Shown here piece after piece: positions 7,794 to 16,746 of a stretch of DNA of 49,557 nt. The DNA lies in the NCBI RefSeq assembly GCF_900114655.1, contig NZ_FOTT01000024.1, positions 1 through 49,557 of the forward strand, read 5' to 3'. Each line of letters begins with the position of its first letter. Positions within the stretch are counted from its first letter, which is position 1. The stretch is from Candidatus Frackibacter sp. WG13 (GTDB lineage: Bacteria; Bacillota; Halanaerobiia; Halobacteroidales; Acetohalobiaceae). Position numbers and translations under genes: made by a program. Below the pieces are notes generated by a model. The model did no database searches and was not told the origin of the DNA. It worked only from the letters and a program-made list of their open reading frames with translations.

Positions 7794-8573
7794 ATGAGTG
7801 CTACTATGGAGAGTATATTAGAAATGGATGATTTTCAAAAGTTTAAAGAATCAAAGGACAATAAAGAGCTTAAGGTAAATAAAGATGATGATGCAAACTT
7901 CAATAATCAAATTAAAGCATTATTTTCAATAGATAAAGAGAAGATACTTATTGATGAAGTTAAGTATGGTAATAAAGAAAAAGTTTTTGAATTATTAGAT
8001 GAAATATTTACGGAGATGTTAAATAGTAATTTAGATGAAAAGTTAATAAAGACAAGATGTCTAGAGATAGCAATTATGTTATCAAGAGCAGCAGTTGAAG
8101 GTGGAGTAAAGCTAGAAACAGCTTTACACATAAATGACCAATTAATTAAAAGAATGGATGAGACTTTAGATTTAGAAGCAAGGTTTAATTTGACTAAAGA
8201 ATTTATTAAGAAATATATAGATTTAATTCATGAGCACAAGACAACAAAAGATTTAGGGATAGTTCAGCAAGTGAAAACCTATATTTGTGATAATTATTCT
8301 AAAAAATTGACTCTAGATGAAATTGCCAGTCATGTTTATTTAAGTTCTTCATATTTAAGTAAGATCTTCAAAGATGTTACGGGAATTACAGTTATAGAAT
8401 ATTTGACACAGATTCGGCTAAGAGAAGCTAAAAGATTACTGAGAAAGACCGAGATGCCATTAAAGAAGATTGCGAAGTTAATTGGGTATTATGATGCTAG
8501 TTATTTTAGTAAGGTATTTAAACGAAAAGTAGCAATCACACCAGGTCAGTACAGGTCAAATACGAAAGGATAA
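7794..8573 (+). CDS. AraC-family transcriptional regulator
   Basis: This 259-residue protein ends in a two-helix-turn-helix AraC/XylS DNA-binding domain at about residues 159-257. It includes LTLDEIASHVYLSSSYLSKIFK and the closing YYDASYFSKVFKRKVAITPGQYR signature. The N-terminal 50 residues are charged and low in complexity. Residues 55-150 are helical and resemble the region that precedes the HTH in PocR-like regulators, but no PocR ligand domain is present, so the inducer is unknown. It stands alone between two terminators, directly upstream of the glutamate fermentation operon and in the same direction, so it may control that operon. GAGGAGGGAG precedes the ATG. Confidence 0.87.
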   Translation: MSATMESILEMDDFQKFKESKDNKELKVNKDDDANFNNQIKALFSIDKEKILIDEVKYGNKEKVFELLDEIFTEMLNSNLDEKLIKTRCLEIAIMLSRAAVEGGVKLETALHINDQLIKRMDETLDLEARFNLTKEFIKKYIDLIHEHKTTKDLGIVQQVKTYICDNYSKKLTLDEIASHVYLSSSYLSKIFKDVTGITVIEYLTQIRLREAKRLLRKTEMPLKKIAKLIGYYDASYFSKVFKRKVAITPGQYRSNTKG

Positions 8574-8615
8574 AATTGATAATCTTATCTACAATATAAT
8601 AGCTCTTAATCATAT

Positions 8616-8656
8616 CCCATATTTTGAGAAGGCTCAGAATATGGGTGTTTTATTTT
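8616..8656 (+). terminator. Terminator after the AraC gene
   Basis: CCCATATT-TGAG pairs with CTCA-AATATGGG around AAGG, followed by TGTTTTATTTT. The remaining 8657-8926 gap is AT-rich. I see no cobalamin riboswitch or clear promoter there, although the next operon encodes a B12 enzyme. Confidence 0.8.
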
Positions 8657-8926
8657 ACAGAACAAGCACAAAAATAGAGCACAAGTAATGAAGTAGATTA
8701 ATAAGAATGATTAATATAAAGATAGGAATATTAAAAATAATAATTAAGAAACTTTTAAATAAAAATTATAATTGTAGACTAATATTTATTAAATATATAG
8801 AATATTATTGCAATTTGGTGTATTTAAAAGGTGTTTGTTGATAGATGTCTAAGTTAATTAATGAATTATTAAAAGTTTTTTGTAGGTTATCAATTTTTTC
8901 AATAAATTGTGAAAGGCGTGGTGCCA

Positions 8927-9337
8927 ATGGAAGAAAAGACATTAGTATTAGGGGTTATTGGCTCAGATGTGCATGCTGTGGGAAATAGAATATTAGAAGA
9001 AGCATTAACTAAAGCGGGCTTCAATGTAGTCAATATTGGTGTGTTAGCTCCACAGGAAGATTTCATTAATGCTGCTATTGAGACTGATGCTGATGCAATC
9101 TTAATTTCATCTCTTTATGGACATGGCGAGTTAGATTGCAAAGGTTTTAAAGAAAAGTGTATAGAAGCTGGTTTAGATAATGTTATATTATATCTTGGTG
9201 GTAATTTAGTTGTTGGTAAACAAGACTGGAAAAAGACAAAGAATAAATTTTTAAATATGGGATTTGATAGAGTCTATCCACCTGGTACTTTACCAGAAGC
9301 ACCGATTGCTGATTTGAAAGAGGATTTAGGGTTATAA
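8927..9337 (+). CDS. glmS: Glutamate mutase (methylaspartate mutase) subunit S
   Basis: The protein has 136 residues and is the small cobalamin-binding subunit of glutamate mutase. It carries the DxHxxG motif at 14-19, with His16 as lower axial cobalt ligand, and the later SSLYGHGE and GGNLVVGKQ segments. Together with GlmE it converts L-glutamate to (2S,3S)-3-methylaspartate, the first step of methylaspartate-type glutamate fermentation. An in-frame GTG at 8909 would add six residues, but the ATG at 8927 aligns with the usual [14 protein letters not shown] beginning. The name glmS here means the mutase subunit, not glucosamine-6-phosphate synthase. Confidence 0.95.
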   Translation: MEEKTLVLGVIGSDVHAVGNRILEEALTKAGFNVVNIGVLAPQEDFINAAIETDADAILISSLYGHGELDCKGFKEKCIEAGLDNVILYLGGNLVVGKQDWKKTKNKFLNMGFDRVYPPGTLPEAPIADLKEDLGL

Positions 9338-9378
9338 TAATTGACAATTAAAATATTTATTTTAACTGGGGTGAGGCT

Positions 9379-10794
9379 ATGGAATTAGCTTTATTACTTG
9401 ATATTGGGAGTACATATACTAAAGGGACAGTTGTAGACTTAGATAAAGTAGAAATAAAGGCTACGGCAAAAGCTTTAACGACAGTCAAAGATGATATTAA
9501 TATTGGTCTTAAAAATCTTTTTAAGCAACTAGAAGGTTTAGGAATTAGCTTAGATTCCATTGAACATCGGTTAGCTTGTAGTAGTGCAGCAGGTGGTTTG
9601 GAGATGGTAGCTGTTGGATTAGTACCAGACTTAACTGCTGAAGCTGCTAGAAGAGCGGCTTTAGGAGCAGGAGCAAAAGTAGCTAAGGTCTATTCTTATG
9701 AACTAACTGATAGTGAAGTAGAAGAGATTATTAAACAAAATCCTGATGTGGTTCTTTTGGCTGGGGGAACAGATGGTGGAAATCAAGATACTATCTTACA
9801 TAACGCTAAGATGTTAGCAACTTCAGAGTTAAATGCTCCAATTATAGTAGCTGGTAATAAAGTAGTAGCTGATGATGTGAAAAGTATCATACAGAATAGC
9901 AATAAGGAAGCTTATATTACTAAAAATGTCATGCCCAAGCTAGAAGAATTAAATATAGAACCTGCTAGAAAAAGAATAAGAGAACTTTTTTTAGATAAGA
10001 TTATTTATGCTAAGGGGTTAGCAAGAGTAGAGGAGTATATAGAACGGGTTGTGATGCCAACTCCATCAGCCGTAATGAAAGCAGCAGAGTTGATTGCTGA
10101 AGGAACTAATGAAGAAGGCTTAGGAGAATTAATGATTGTTGATATTGGTGGAGCGACAACTGATATTCATTCAGTAGCTGTTGGCCGCCCTACTAAAAGC
10201 GGGGTTAATCTTAAAGGATTAGAGGAGCCTTATGTAAAGAGAACAGTCGAAGGAGATTTAGGAATGAGGTATAGTGCATCTTCTTTAATAGAAGCTATTG
10301 ATAAGCAAGAAATATTAACCTATCTTCCAGATAGAGTAGACGAAGCAGAAGTAGTAAATTATATTAATAAGATTAATGAAGATGTTGATTATATTCCTGA
10401 TAATGAATTAGAAAGAGAATTAGACGCTGGGCTTGCAAAAGTAGCAACTAAATTAGCAATTGAGAGACACGTAGGAAAGATTGAGGTAGTTTATACTCCT
10501 TTCGGAGAAAGTTATGTGCAGTATGGGAAGGATTTAACTGATTTAAATCTAATGATAGGGACTGGTGGTATCCTAGTTCATAGTGAGCAACCGGGAAAGA
10601 TATTAAAGCAAGGGTTATTTAATGAAGATAATCCTACTAATTTAGCTCCTAAAAAGCCTAAACTAATGTTAGATAAAGAATATATTTTAGCATCCATTGG
10701 ATTATTAGCTGAAATTTCATTAGATAAAGCTTTTCAATTGGCTAAAAAACACCTTAAAGAGATAGGGGGAGAGATTGATGAAATTAAAGAATAA
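9379..10794 (+). CDS. glmL: Glutamate mutase reactivation factor GlmL/MutL
   Basis: The 471-residue product is an ASKHA-fold ATPase of the MutL family. It has an N-terminal phosphate-1 loop DIGSTYTKG, a central [11 protein letters not shown] segment and a second DIGGATTD loop near residue 253. It is thought to remove inactive cobalamin from glutamate mutase and restore activity, as diol dehydratase reactivases do. It lies between the two mutase subunit genes as in Clostridium tetanomorphum and overlaps glmE by about 17 bases. It is unrelated to the DNA mismatch repair protein MutL. The start at ATG 9379 follows GGGGTGAGG. Confidence 0.94.
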   Translation: MELALLLDIGSTYTKGTVVDLDKVEIKATAKALTTVKDDINIGLKNLFKQLEGLGISLDSIEHRLACSSAAGGLEMVAVGLVPDLTAEAARRAALGAGAKVAKVYSYELTDSEVEEIIKQNPDVVLLAGGTDGGNQDTILHNAKMLATSELNAPIIVAGNKVVADDVKSIIQNSNKEAYITKNVMPKLEELNIEPARKRIRELFLDKIIYAKGLARVEEYIERVVMPTPSAVMKAAELIAEGTNEEGLGELMIVDIGGATTDIHSVAVGRPTKSGVNLKGLEEPYVKRTVEGDLGMRYSASSLIEAIDKQEILTYLPDRVDEAEVVNYINKINEDVDYIPDNELERELDAGLAKVATKLAIERHVGKIEVVYTPFGESYVQYGKDLTDLNLMIGTGGILVHSEQPGKILKQGLFNEDNPTNLAPKKPKLMLDKEYILASIGLLAEISLDKAFQLAKKHLKEIGGEIDEIKE

Positions 10795-12226
10795 AAGATG
10801 GAATTTAGATAAATTTAAGGAAGTAAGAGAAGAAGTATTAAAGCAGTGGTCTACAGGTGAAGATGTAGACTTAGAAGAAGCAATTGAATATCATAAGGAC
10901 CTTCCTAAGAAAAAGGTTATGGCGGAGGTATTAGCTATAGCTAAAGAAGAGAAGGCTACATTAATTCAACCTCGCGCCGGGGTGGCTTTGATTGATGAAC
11001 ATATTGAGTTATTAAAATTTTTGCGAAAAGAAGGGCAAGCAGATTTATTGCCTAGTACTATAGATAGTTATACGCGGCAGAATAATTATCAAGAAGCAGA
11101 ACAAGGAATTAAAGAAAGTAGAAATGAAGGTCGTTCAATGTTAAATGGATTTCCGGCGGTAAATCATGGTGTTGATGGCTGTAGAAAGGTAGTTGAAGCT
11201 TTAGATGCCCCGTTACAAGTTAGACATGGAACGCCGGATGCTAGATTATTAGCTGAAATCGCTATTGCTGGTGGCTTTACTGATTATGAAGGTGGTGGAA
11301 TCTCTTATAATATTCCTTACGCTAAAGATGTCTCAATTAAACAGACTTTATATGATTGGCAGTATGTTGACCGTTTAATAGGTTATTATGAAGAACAGGG
11401 AGTGAAAATTAATAGAGAGCCTTTTGGACCATTAACTGGGACTTTAGTTCCACCATCAGTATCTCATAGTATAGCTATTATTGAAGGGTTATTAGCTGCT
11501 GAGCAGGGAGTTAAGAGCATTACGTTAGGCTATGGGCAGTGTGGAAATTTAGTTCAAGATGTGGCGGCTATCCATTCTTTGAAAGAATTAGCCGAAGAAT
11601 ATTTAGCAGAATATGATGACATAATGTTAACTACTGTCTTTCATCAATGGATGGGTGGTTTCCCACAAGATGAAGCACAAGCTTTTGGAGTGATTTCGTG
11701 GGGAGCGGCAACAGCAGCTTTGGCTAATGCTACAAAAGTTATTGTTAAAACCCCTCACGAAGCATTAGGCGTACCAACCAAAGAAGCCAATGCACAAGGG
11801 TTAAGAACGACTAAACAGTTAGTTAATATGTTAAAAGACCAACAATTTGTTGCTAAGGGATTATTAGAAGAAGAGAAGGAAATGATTAGAAAAGAGACCA
11901 AGCAAATTCTTAATCGAGTATTAGAATTAGGTGATGGTGATTTAGCTCAGGGCACAGTAAGAGCATTTGAAGCAGGAGTTTTAGATATTCCATTTGCTCC
12001 GAGTAAGTATAATGCAGGTAATTTACTTCCGGCTAGAGATAACAATGGAGCAATTCGTTATTTAAATCATGGGAACCTACCATTCTCAGAAGAAGTAATT
12101 AAATTTAATAAAGAACGGTTAGAAGAAAGAGGAAGAGACGAAGAAAGAGAACCAAGCTTCCAAATGGTAATTGATGATATCTATGCAATAGGCAAAGGGA
12201 TGTTGGTGGGAAAGCCTAGGAGTTAA
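10778..12226 (+). CDS. glmE: Glutamate mutase (methylaspartate mutase) subunit E
   Basis: The protein has 482 residues and is the large catalytic subunit, a TIM barrel binding glutamate and adenosylcobalamin. Conserved segments include [57 protein letters not shown] and [15 protein letters not shown]. With GlmS it performs the radical carbon-skeleton rearrangement of glutamate to 3-methylaspartate. ATG 10778 is preferred over the upstream in-frame TTG, because AGGGGGAGAG lies ahead of it and MKLKNKRW matches family N-termini. The gene is followed directly by the 86-bp tandem repeat. Confidence 0.96.
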   Translation: MKLKNKRWNLDKFKEVREEVLKQWSTGEDVDLEEAIEYHKDLPKKKVMAEVLAIAKEEKATLIQPRAGVALIDEHIELLKFLRKEGQADLLPSTIDSYTRQNNYQEAEQGIKESRNEGRSMLNGFPAVNHGVDGCRKVVEALDAPLQVRHGTPDARLLAEIAIAGGFTDYEGGGISYNIPYAKDVSIKQTLYDWQYVDRLIGYYEEQGVKINREPFGPLTGTLVPPSVSHSIAIIEGLLAAEQGVKSITLGYGQCGNLVQDVAAIHSLKELAEEYLAEYDDIMLTTVFHQWMGGFPQDEAQAFGVISWGAATAALANATKVIVKTPHEALGVPTKEANAQGLRTTKQLVNMLKDQQFVAKGLLEEEKEMIRKETKQILNRVLELGDGDLAQGTVRAFEAGVLDIPFAPSKYNAGNLLPARDNNGAIRYLNHGNLPFSEEVIKFNKERLEERGRDEEREPSFQMVIDDIYAIGKGMLVGKPRS

Positions 12227-12250
12227 CAGTTGACAGTTGACAGTTGACAG
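12227..12250. repeat. TTGACAG heptamer tandem repeat
   Basis: About three consecutive copies of the heptamer TTGACAG abut the glmE stop codon and run straight into the first 86-bp repeat. The remote copy at 31588 is also preceded by TTGACAG. Confidence 0.8.
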
Positions 12251-12522
12251 TGAAGCCCAGAAAAGAGCTTCCGAATTAGAAGCAGAGTCGATCGGAGGCT
12301 TGCGACCAGCTTCGAATTTTAAGCTGGGCGAGATAGTGAAGCCCAGAAAAGAGCTTCCGAATTAGAAGCAGAGTCGATCGGAGGCTTGCGACCAGCTTCG
12401 AATTTTAAGCTGGGCGAGACAGTGAAGCCCAGAAAAGAGCTTCCGAATTAGAAGCAGAGTCGATCGGAGGCTTGCGACCAGCCTCGAATTTTAAGCTGGG
12501 CGAGACAGTGAAGCCCAGAAAA
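12249..12522 (+). repeat. Three tandem copies of an 86-bp structured repeat plus a partial fourth
   Basis: Units start at 12249, 12335 and 12421, an exact 86-base period with only a few differences. A truncated fourth copy runs from 12507 to about 12522. Each begins AGTGAAGCCCAG. Each holds a GCTTC...GAAGC hairpin and a 3' CCAGCTT...AAGCTGG hairpin, while the outer CCCAG can pair with the terminal CTGGG. A fifth, diverged copy lies at 31588. The 12523-12597 stretch that follows is a purine-rich GAGGTT-type degenerate repeat ending in the mal ribosome site. Confidence 0.95.
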
Positions 12523-12597
12523 TTATAGGTTAAAGTTGAGGTTGAGACTAAGGTTGAGTCTTAGATTTAGGTTTTTAGGAAGGAGTAGTAGATAGAG

Positions 12598-13842
12598 ATG
12601 AAGATAAAAGAGGTACTAACTTCACCAGGATTAACTGGGTTTTATTTTGATGATCAAAAAGCAATTAAAGAAGATGCTGAGCATGATGGCCTTGCTTATG
12701 TAGGAGAACCATTAACTGAAGGCTTTAGCTCTGTGCGTCAGGCGGGAGAATCAATCTCTATTATGATTATCCTAGAAGATGGGCAAGTAGCTTATGGTGA
12801 TTGTGCAGCGGTTCAATATTCAGGGGTGGATGGGCGCGACCCATTATTTTTAGCTGAAGAGTTTATTCCAATAATAGAAAAAAAGATAACTCCTAAATTA
12901 GTTGGCAGAGAATTAGATAGTTTTAAAGATTTAGCTGAAGAGTTTGATAACTTTAAGATAGATGGTAAACGTCTACATACTGCTATACGTTACGGGCTTA
13001 CCCAGGCATTATTAGATGCAGTGGCGAAAGCTAAAAAGAGGACGATGACTGAGATAGTAGCTGAAGAATATAATTTAAAACTCACAACTAGACCTGTTCC
13101 TATCTTTACTCAGACTGGTGATGAGAGGTATATGAACGCTGATAAGATGATTATTAAACATGCTGATGTAATGCCTCACGCTTTAATTAATAATGTAAAA
13201 GAAAAGTTGGGAGAAGAAGGAGAAAAATTATTAGAATATATTAAATGGTTAAAAGATAGAGTGCAGAAGCTTAAAAATGAAGAAGATTATCAACCTATCT
13301 TTCATATTGATGTTTATGGGACTTTAGGTTTAGCTTTTGATAATAATCCAGGAAGAATGGCAGACTATTTAGAAAGACTAGCAGAGGTAGCTAAGCCACA
13401 TGCCTTGAGAGTAGAGGGGCCTATGGATTCTGGAAGTAGAAAGAAGCAGATTGAGGATATGAAGGTGCTAAAGGCGAAAGTTAAAGAAAGAGGTATAGCC
13501 GTAGAACTGGTAGCAGATGAGTGGTGTAATACATTAGAAGATATTAAATTGTTTGTAGATGAAGAAGCAGCAGATGTTATTCAAATTAAGACTCCTGACT
13601 TAGGCGGAATTAATAATACAATAGAAGCAGTATTATACTGTAAAAAGAATGGAATTGGGGCTTATCAAGGTGGTACTTGTAATGAAACAGAACGTTCTGC
13701 GCAGGTTTGTGTTAATTTAGCATTAGCAACGAGACCAGACCAAATGTTAGCTAAGCCAGGTATGGGAGTTGATGAAGGCTTGATGATAGTTAAAAATGAG
13801 ATGGAACGGGTCTTGAGTTTGCTTCGTGCGAGACGTGGCTAA
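12598..13842 (+). CDS. mal: Methylaspartate ammonia-lyase
   Basis: The product is 414 residues, the same size as the Clostridium tetanomorphum enzyme, and belongs to the enolase superfamily. The Mg2+ ligands Asp238, Glu273 and Asp307, the catalytic Lys331 in the IKTPDLGG motif, and His194 all fall at the positions known for that enzyme. It eliminates ammonia from (2S,3S)-3-methylaspartate to give mesaconate, the second step after glutamate mutase. An AAGGAGTAG ribosome site precedes the ATG. The long repeat-filled gap from glmE suggests that transcription continues through the repeats, but no promoter could be identified. Confidence 0.97.
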   Translation: MKIKEVLTSPGLTGFYFDDQKAIKEDAEHDGLAYVGEPLTEGFSSVRQAGESISIMIILEDGQVAYGDCAAVQYSGVDGRDPLFLAEEFIPIIEKKITPKLVGRELDSFKDLAEEFDNFKIDGKRLHTAIRYGLTQALLDAVAKAKKRTMTEIVAEEYNLKLTTRPVPIFTQTGDERYMNADKMIIKHADVMPHALINNVKEKLGEEGEKLLEYIKWLKDRVQKLKNEEDYQPIFHIDVYGTLGLAFDNNPGRMADYLERLAEVAKPHALRVEGPMDSGSRKKQIEDMKVLKAKVKERGIAVELVADEWCNTLEDIKLFVDEEAADVIQIKTPDLGGINNTIEAVLYCKKNGIGAYQGGTCNETERSAQVCVNLALATRPDQMLAKPGMGVDEGLMIVKNEMERVLSLLRARRG

Positions 13843-13896
13843 GGTTTAGGATGAGGCTTGGTTTGAGGTTGAGGTCTAGGTTTTTTTAATGGTTTT

Positions 13897-13917
13897 AATT
13901 GTCAATTGTCAATTGAA
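13897..13917. repeat. AATTGTC heptamer repeat before the DUF1446 gene
   Basis: AATTGTC is repeated twice and then partially (AATTGAA). It is the reverse complement form of the TTGACAR heptamers seen after glmE and, as a single copy, at 9341. A purine-rich GAGGTT-type stretch from 13843 precedes it. Confidence 0.6.
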
Positions 13918-13938
13918 CTTTCAACGGAGGTGACATAA

Positions 13939-15300
13939 ATGAAAGAATTGAGAGTCTTATCCCCGACAGCAATTTTGGGTTATGGATTTCCTAAAGAATC
14001 GTTTGCACGTGGTTTAGATAAGGACCCAGATTTGATAGCGGTAGATGCTGGTTCTACTGACCCGGGACCTTATTATTTAGGGGCGGGGGTTTCTTTTACT
14101 GATAGAGCAGCGGTTAAGAGAGATTTAAAATTAATGATAAATGCTGGTCAGGACAGAGAAATTCCGGTTATTTTAGGAACTGCTGGTGGTGCTGGTGGGG
14201 CCCCGCATTTAGAGTGGTGTGTTGAAATAGTGAAGGAGATAGCGAACGAAGATAATTTGAATTTTAAATTAGCTACTATTCAAGCTGAACAGGATAAAGA
14301 GTTTATTTTAAATAAATTTAATCAAGGCGATATATCACATTTGCCTTCAGTCGGAGAGATTAATGAAGAGGAATTAAAAGCAAGCACTAGGATTGTAGCG
14401 CAGATGGGGGTAGAGCCGATCATTAAAGCATTAGACATGGGAGCAGAAGTAATTGTGGCTGGTCGAGCTTATGACCCGACAGTCTTTGCTAGTCTCTGTA
14501 TTAAAGAAGGTTACCCAGCAGGATTAGCTCTACATATGGGTAAGATTATGGAATGTGCTTCTATTGCCGCTAATCCTGGTAGTGGTAGTGATTGTATGTT
14601 TGGAACTTTGCGAGATGACCACTTTCTTCTAGAACCATTGAATCCTGAGCGGAAATGCACAACGACTTCAGTAGCTGCTCATACCCTTTATGAGAAGGCG
14701 AATCCACTCCAGCTACATGGTCCTGGTGGTATAATTGATTTAACAGGAACAGAGTTTGAGCAGTATGATGAGAGAGTGGTTAAAGTGAGTGGTAGTAAAT
14801 TTATTGAAAGTGATGAATATACAATTAAGCTAGAGGGAGCGAAGAAAGTAGGGTATCGTACTATATCTATTGCTGGGACTAGAGACCCAATTATGATTAA
14901 AGAATTAGATCATGTAATAGAAGTAGTTAAAGAGACAGTACGAGATAATTTTGATGAGTTAGATGAAGCTGATTATGAATTGCTCTTTAGGATATATGGT
15001 CGTGATGGAGTAATGGGAGATTTAGAGCCTGAACTAGAAGTCTTATCTAACGAAGTAGGGATTACTATTGAAGTTGTAGCTAAGACTCAAGAATTAGCTA
15101 ATACGATCTGTAGTTTTGCTCGTTCTACTATGCTGCACTACGGCTATCCAGGGCGAGTAGCTACCGCTGGAAATTTAGCATTTCCTTATTCTCCGTCTGA
15201 TTTAAAAGCTGGTGAGGTGTATGAATTCAACCTTTATCATTTGCTTACAGTGGATGATCCTTGTGAGGTATTTTCGGTAGAGATAACAGATTACAGATAA
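13939..15300 (+). CDS. DUF1446 / AtuA-like protein
   Basis: This 453-residue protein belongs to the DUF1446 family, whose named member AtuA acts in acyclic terpene utilisation. Visible hallmarks are the N-terminal VDAGSTDPGPYYLG, LGTAGGAGGAPH, VAGRAYDPTVFAS and the C-terminal HYGYPGRVATAGNLAFPYSPSDL. No signal or membrane segment is present. It pairs with the adjacent DUF4387 gene, as in many genomes, and sits in the methylaspartate operon directly after mal. Mesaconate hydratase and citramalate lyase, the expected next steps, are not encoded here. A role in handling mesaconate or citramalate is therefore an attractive but untested inference. GGAGGTG precedes the ATG. Confidence 0.85.
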   Translation: MKELRVLSPTAILGYGFPKESFARGLDKDPDLIAVDAGSTDPGPYYLGAGVSFTDRAAVKRDLKLMINAGQDREIPVILGTAGGAGGAPHLEWCVEIVKEIANEDNLNFKLATIQAEQDKEFILNKFNQGDISHLPSVGEINEEELKASTRIVAQMGVEPIIKALDMGAEVIVAGRAYDPTVFASLCIKEGYPAGLALHMGKIMECASIAANPGSGSDCMFGTLRDDHFLLEPLNPERKCTTTSVAAHTLYEKANPLQLHGPGGIIDLTGTEFEQYDERVVKVSGSKFIESDEYTIKLEGAKKVGYRTISIAGTRDPIMIKELDHVIEVVKETVRDNFDELDEADYELLFRIYGRDGVMGDLEPELEVLSNEVGITIEVVAKTQELANTICSFARSTMLHYGYPGRVATAGNLAFPYSPSDLKAGEVYEFNLYHLLTVDDPCEVFSVEITDYR

Positions 15301-15353
15301 CATGACACAGACACTGACTACTGATAATATATTAGAGAAAGAAGGTGATTCCG

Positions 15354-15701
15354 ATGGCAGAAACTAAAAACATTCGAGAATTAGTAGATGTAATTAGAAG
15401 TAAGAACGCAGGTCCTTATGAGATTACCTTTGATTTCATTTTTAAAAGTTTTGATATTTATGAAAAAGTAAAGGCTTCTAAGGTGATTAATGAAAGATTA
15501 ATAGCTGAGTTATATGATATAGCTATAGAAGATGTAATTTCAGTAATTAATTATGATCAAGCAAAAGCTATTAAAGCTACTATTGTTCGGCCACGTTCCT
15601 CGGGGGCAGTTGGTGAGACAGATGTATATGGAGCACAACAACATGCTCCACTTTTGAGTATAGAGGTGCCATGGGAGAGGTCAAAGTATGAAGAAGATTA
15701 A
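15354..15701 (+). CDS. DUF4387 protein, partner of the DUF1446 protein
   Basis: The product (115 residues) matches the DUF4387 family, with the near-invariant IRSKNAGPYEITFD stretch near the start and VGETDVYGAQQHAPLLSIEV near the end. DUF4387 proteins are encoded next to, or fused with, DUF1446/AtuA proteins and probably form a complex with them; the biochemical role is not known. ATG 15354 is chosen over GTG 15345 because GAAAGAAGGTG then serves as the ribosome site and MAETKNIRELVDVIRSKN aligns with the family. The gene overlaps the downstream asparaginase start by 14 bases, implying translational coupling. Confidence 0.85.
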   Translation: MAETKNIRELVDVIRSKNAGPYEITFDFIFKSFDIYEKVKASKVINERLIAELYDIAIEDVISVINYDQAKAIKATIVRPRSSGAVGETDVYGAQQHAPLLSIEVPWERSKYEED

Positions 15702-16656
15702 GCTGATTTCAACTGGTGGAACTATTGCTATGGCTAAGAATGACGATGGAAAATTAGTACCGGAGTTTTCTGGTGAGGAGTTGCTTAAAGGTGTTCCGAA
15801 ACTAGATGATCTATGCAGGATAGAGGTTCATGAGTTTTCTAAAGTTGATAGTTCACAAATGACTCCTCAGATGATGTTTGAGTTAGCTCAATTAGTTAAA
15901 GAAGAGGTTAATAAGTCAGAAATTGATGGAGTGGTAGTGACTCATGGAACTGATACCTTACAAGAGACAGCATATATGTTAGATTTGATATTAGATACTT
16001 CTAAACCTGTAATCTTTACTGGAGCTATGCGTGGAGTTACTGAGCTAGGAAGTGACGGCAGAGCTAATATTTATCAGGCTTTTATAGTTGCTTTAGAGGA
16101 AAAGAGTCAAAATCAAGGTGTATTAGTCGTTCTTAATAATGAAATTCATACCGCAAAGCTATTAACTAAGAGTCATACTACTAACTTAGCCTCCTTTAAA
16201 TCGATAAATGGTGGTAGAGTAGGGGAAGTATCCAAAGAAGAAGTCAATTATTTTTATAATACTATACCCTCTCAGACAATTGATTCGAAATCTATTAATG
16301 ATAATGTAGCCTATATTAAGATGGTAGCAGGAATCGACCCTGAGATAGTAGATATGATGGTTAATAGTAATAAGTTTGATGGTTTAGTTGTTGAGGCTTT
16401 TGGCTCGGGAACTATTCCTAGTAATATTGCATCTTGCCTTGAGAAAGCGATTAGAAGTGGTATAGTGGTAATTTTAACTTCAAGGTGTTTGGAGGGGCGA
16501 TTACATAATACTTATGCTGCTTCTAATGAAGAAAAGGATTTAGAAAAGCTAGGATTGGTCTTCAGTAATGGGTTAGGTGGTCCTAAGGTGAGAATTAAAT
16601 TGATGTTATTATTAGGAGGTAATTATGATAAAGAAGAGATCTCTCATGCCTTTTAG
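15688..16656 (+). CDS. Asparaginase-family amidohydrolase
   Basis: The protein has 322 residues and the two signature motifs of L-asparaginases: TGGTIA at 9-14, with the nucleophile Thr12, and HGTDT at 86-90 with Thr88 and Asp89. It hydrolyses asparagine, and possibly glutamine, to aspartate or glutamate plus ammonia. No signal peptide is visible, so it is cytoplasmic. The 14-base overlap with the DUF4387 gene places it in the glutamate fermentation operon, where it could feed amino-acid substrate. Whether asparagine or glutamine is preferred cannot be read from the sequence. The ribosome site is GGGAGAGG. Confidence 0.88.
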   Translation: MKKIKLISTGGTIAMAKNDDGKLVPEFSGEELLKGVPKLDDLCRIEVHEFSKVDSSQMTPQMMFELAQLVKEEVNKSEIDGVVVTHGTDTLQETAYMLDLILDTSKPVIFTGAMRGVTELGSDGRANIYQAFIVALEEKSQNQGVLVVLNNEIHTAKLLTKSHTTNLASFKSINGGRVGEVSKEEVNYFYNTIPSQTIDSKSINDNVAYIKMVAGIDPEIVDMMVNSNKFDGLVVEAFGSGTIPSNIASCLEKAIRSGIVVILTSRCLEGRLHNTYAASNEEKDLEKLGLVFSNGLGGPKVRIKLMLLLGGNYDKEEISHAF

Positions 16657-16746
16657 AATGAGATAATCTTTATATTTTTAGTTTAAAATGAAGGGAAAAG
16701 TTAATAATTATTGAAATAATACAAAGAATAGAAGGGAGAAATCATA

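Noticed and set aside
8657-8926. Cobalamin riboswitch upstream of glutamate mutase
   Set aside because: No B12-box-like sequence or compatible helices are visible in this AT-rich gap.
12249-12522. CRISPR array interpretation of the 86-bp repeats
   Set aside because: The repeats are directly adjacent with no unique spacers, and no cas genes are present in the window.
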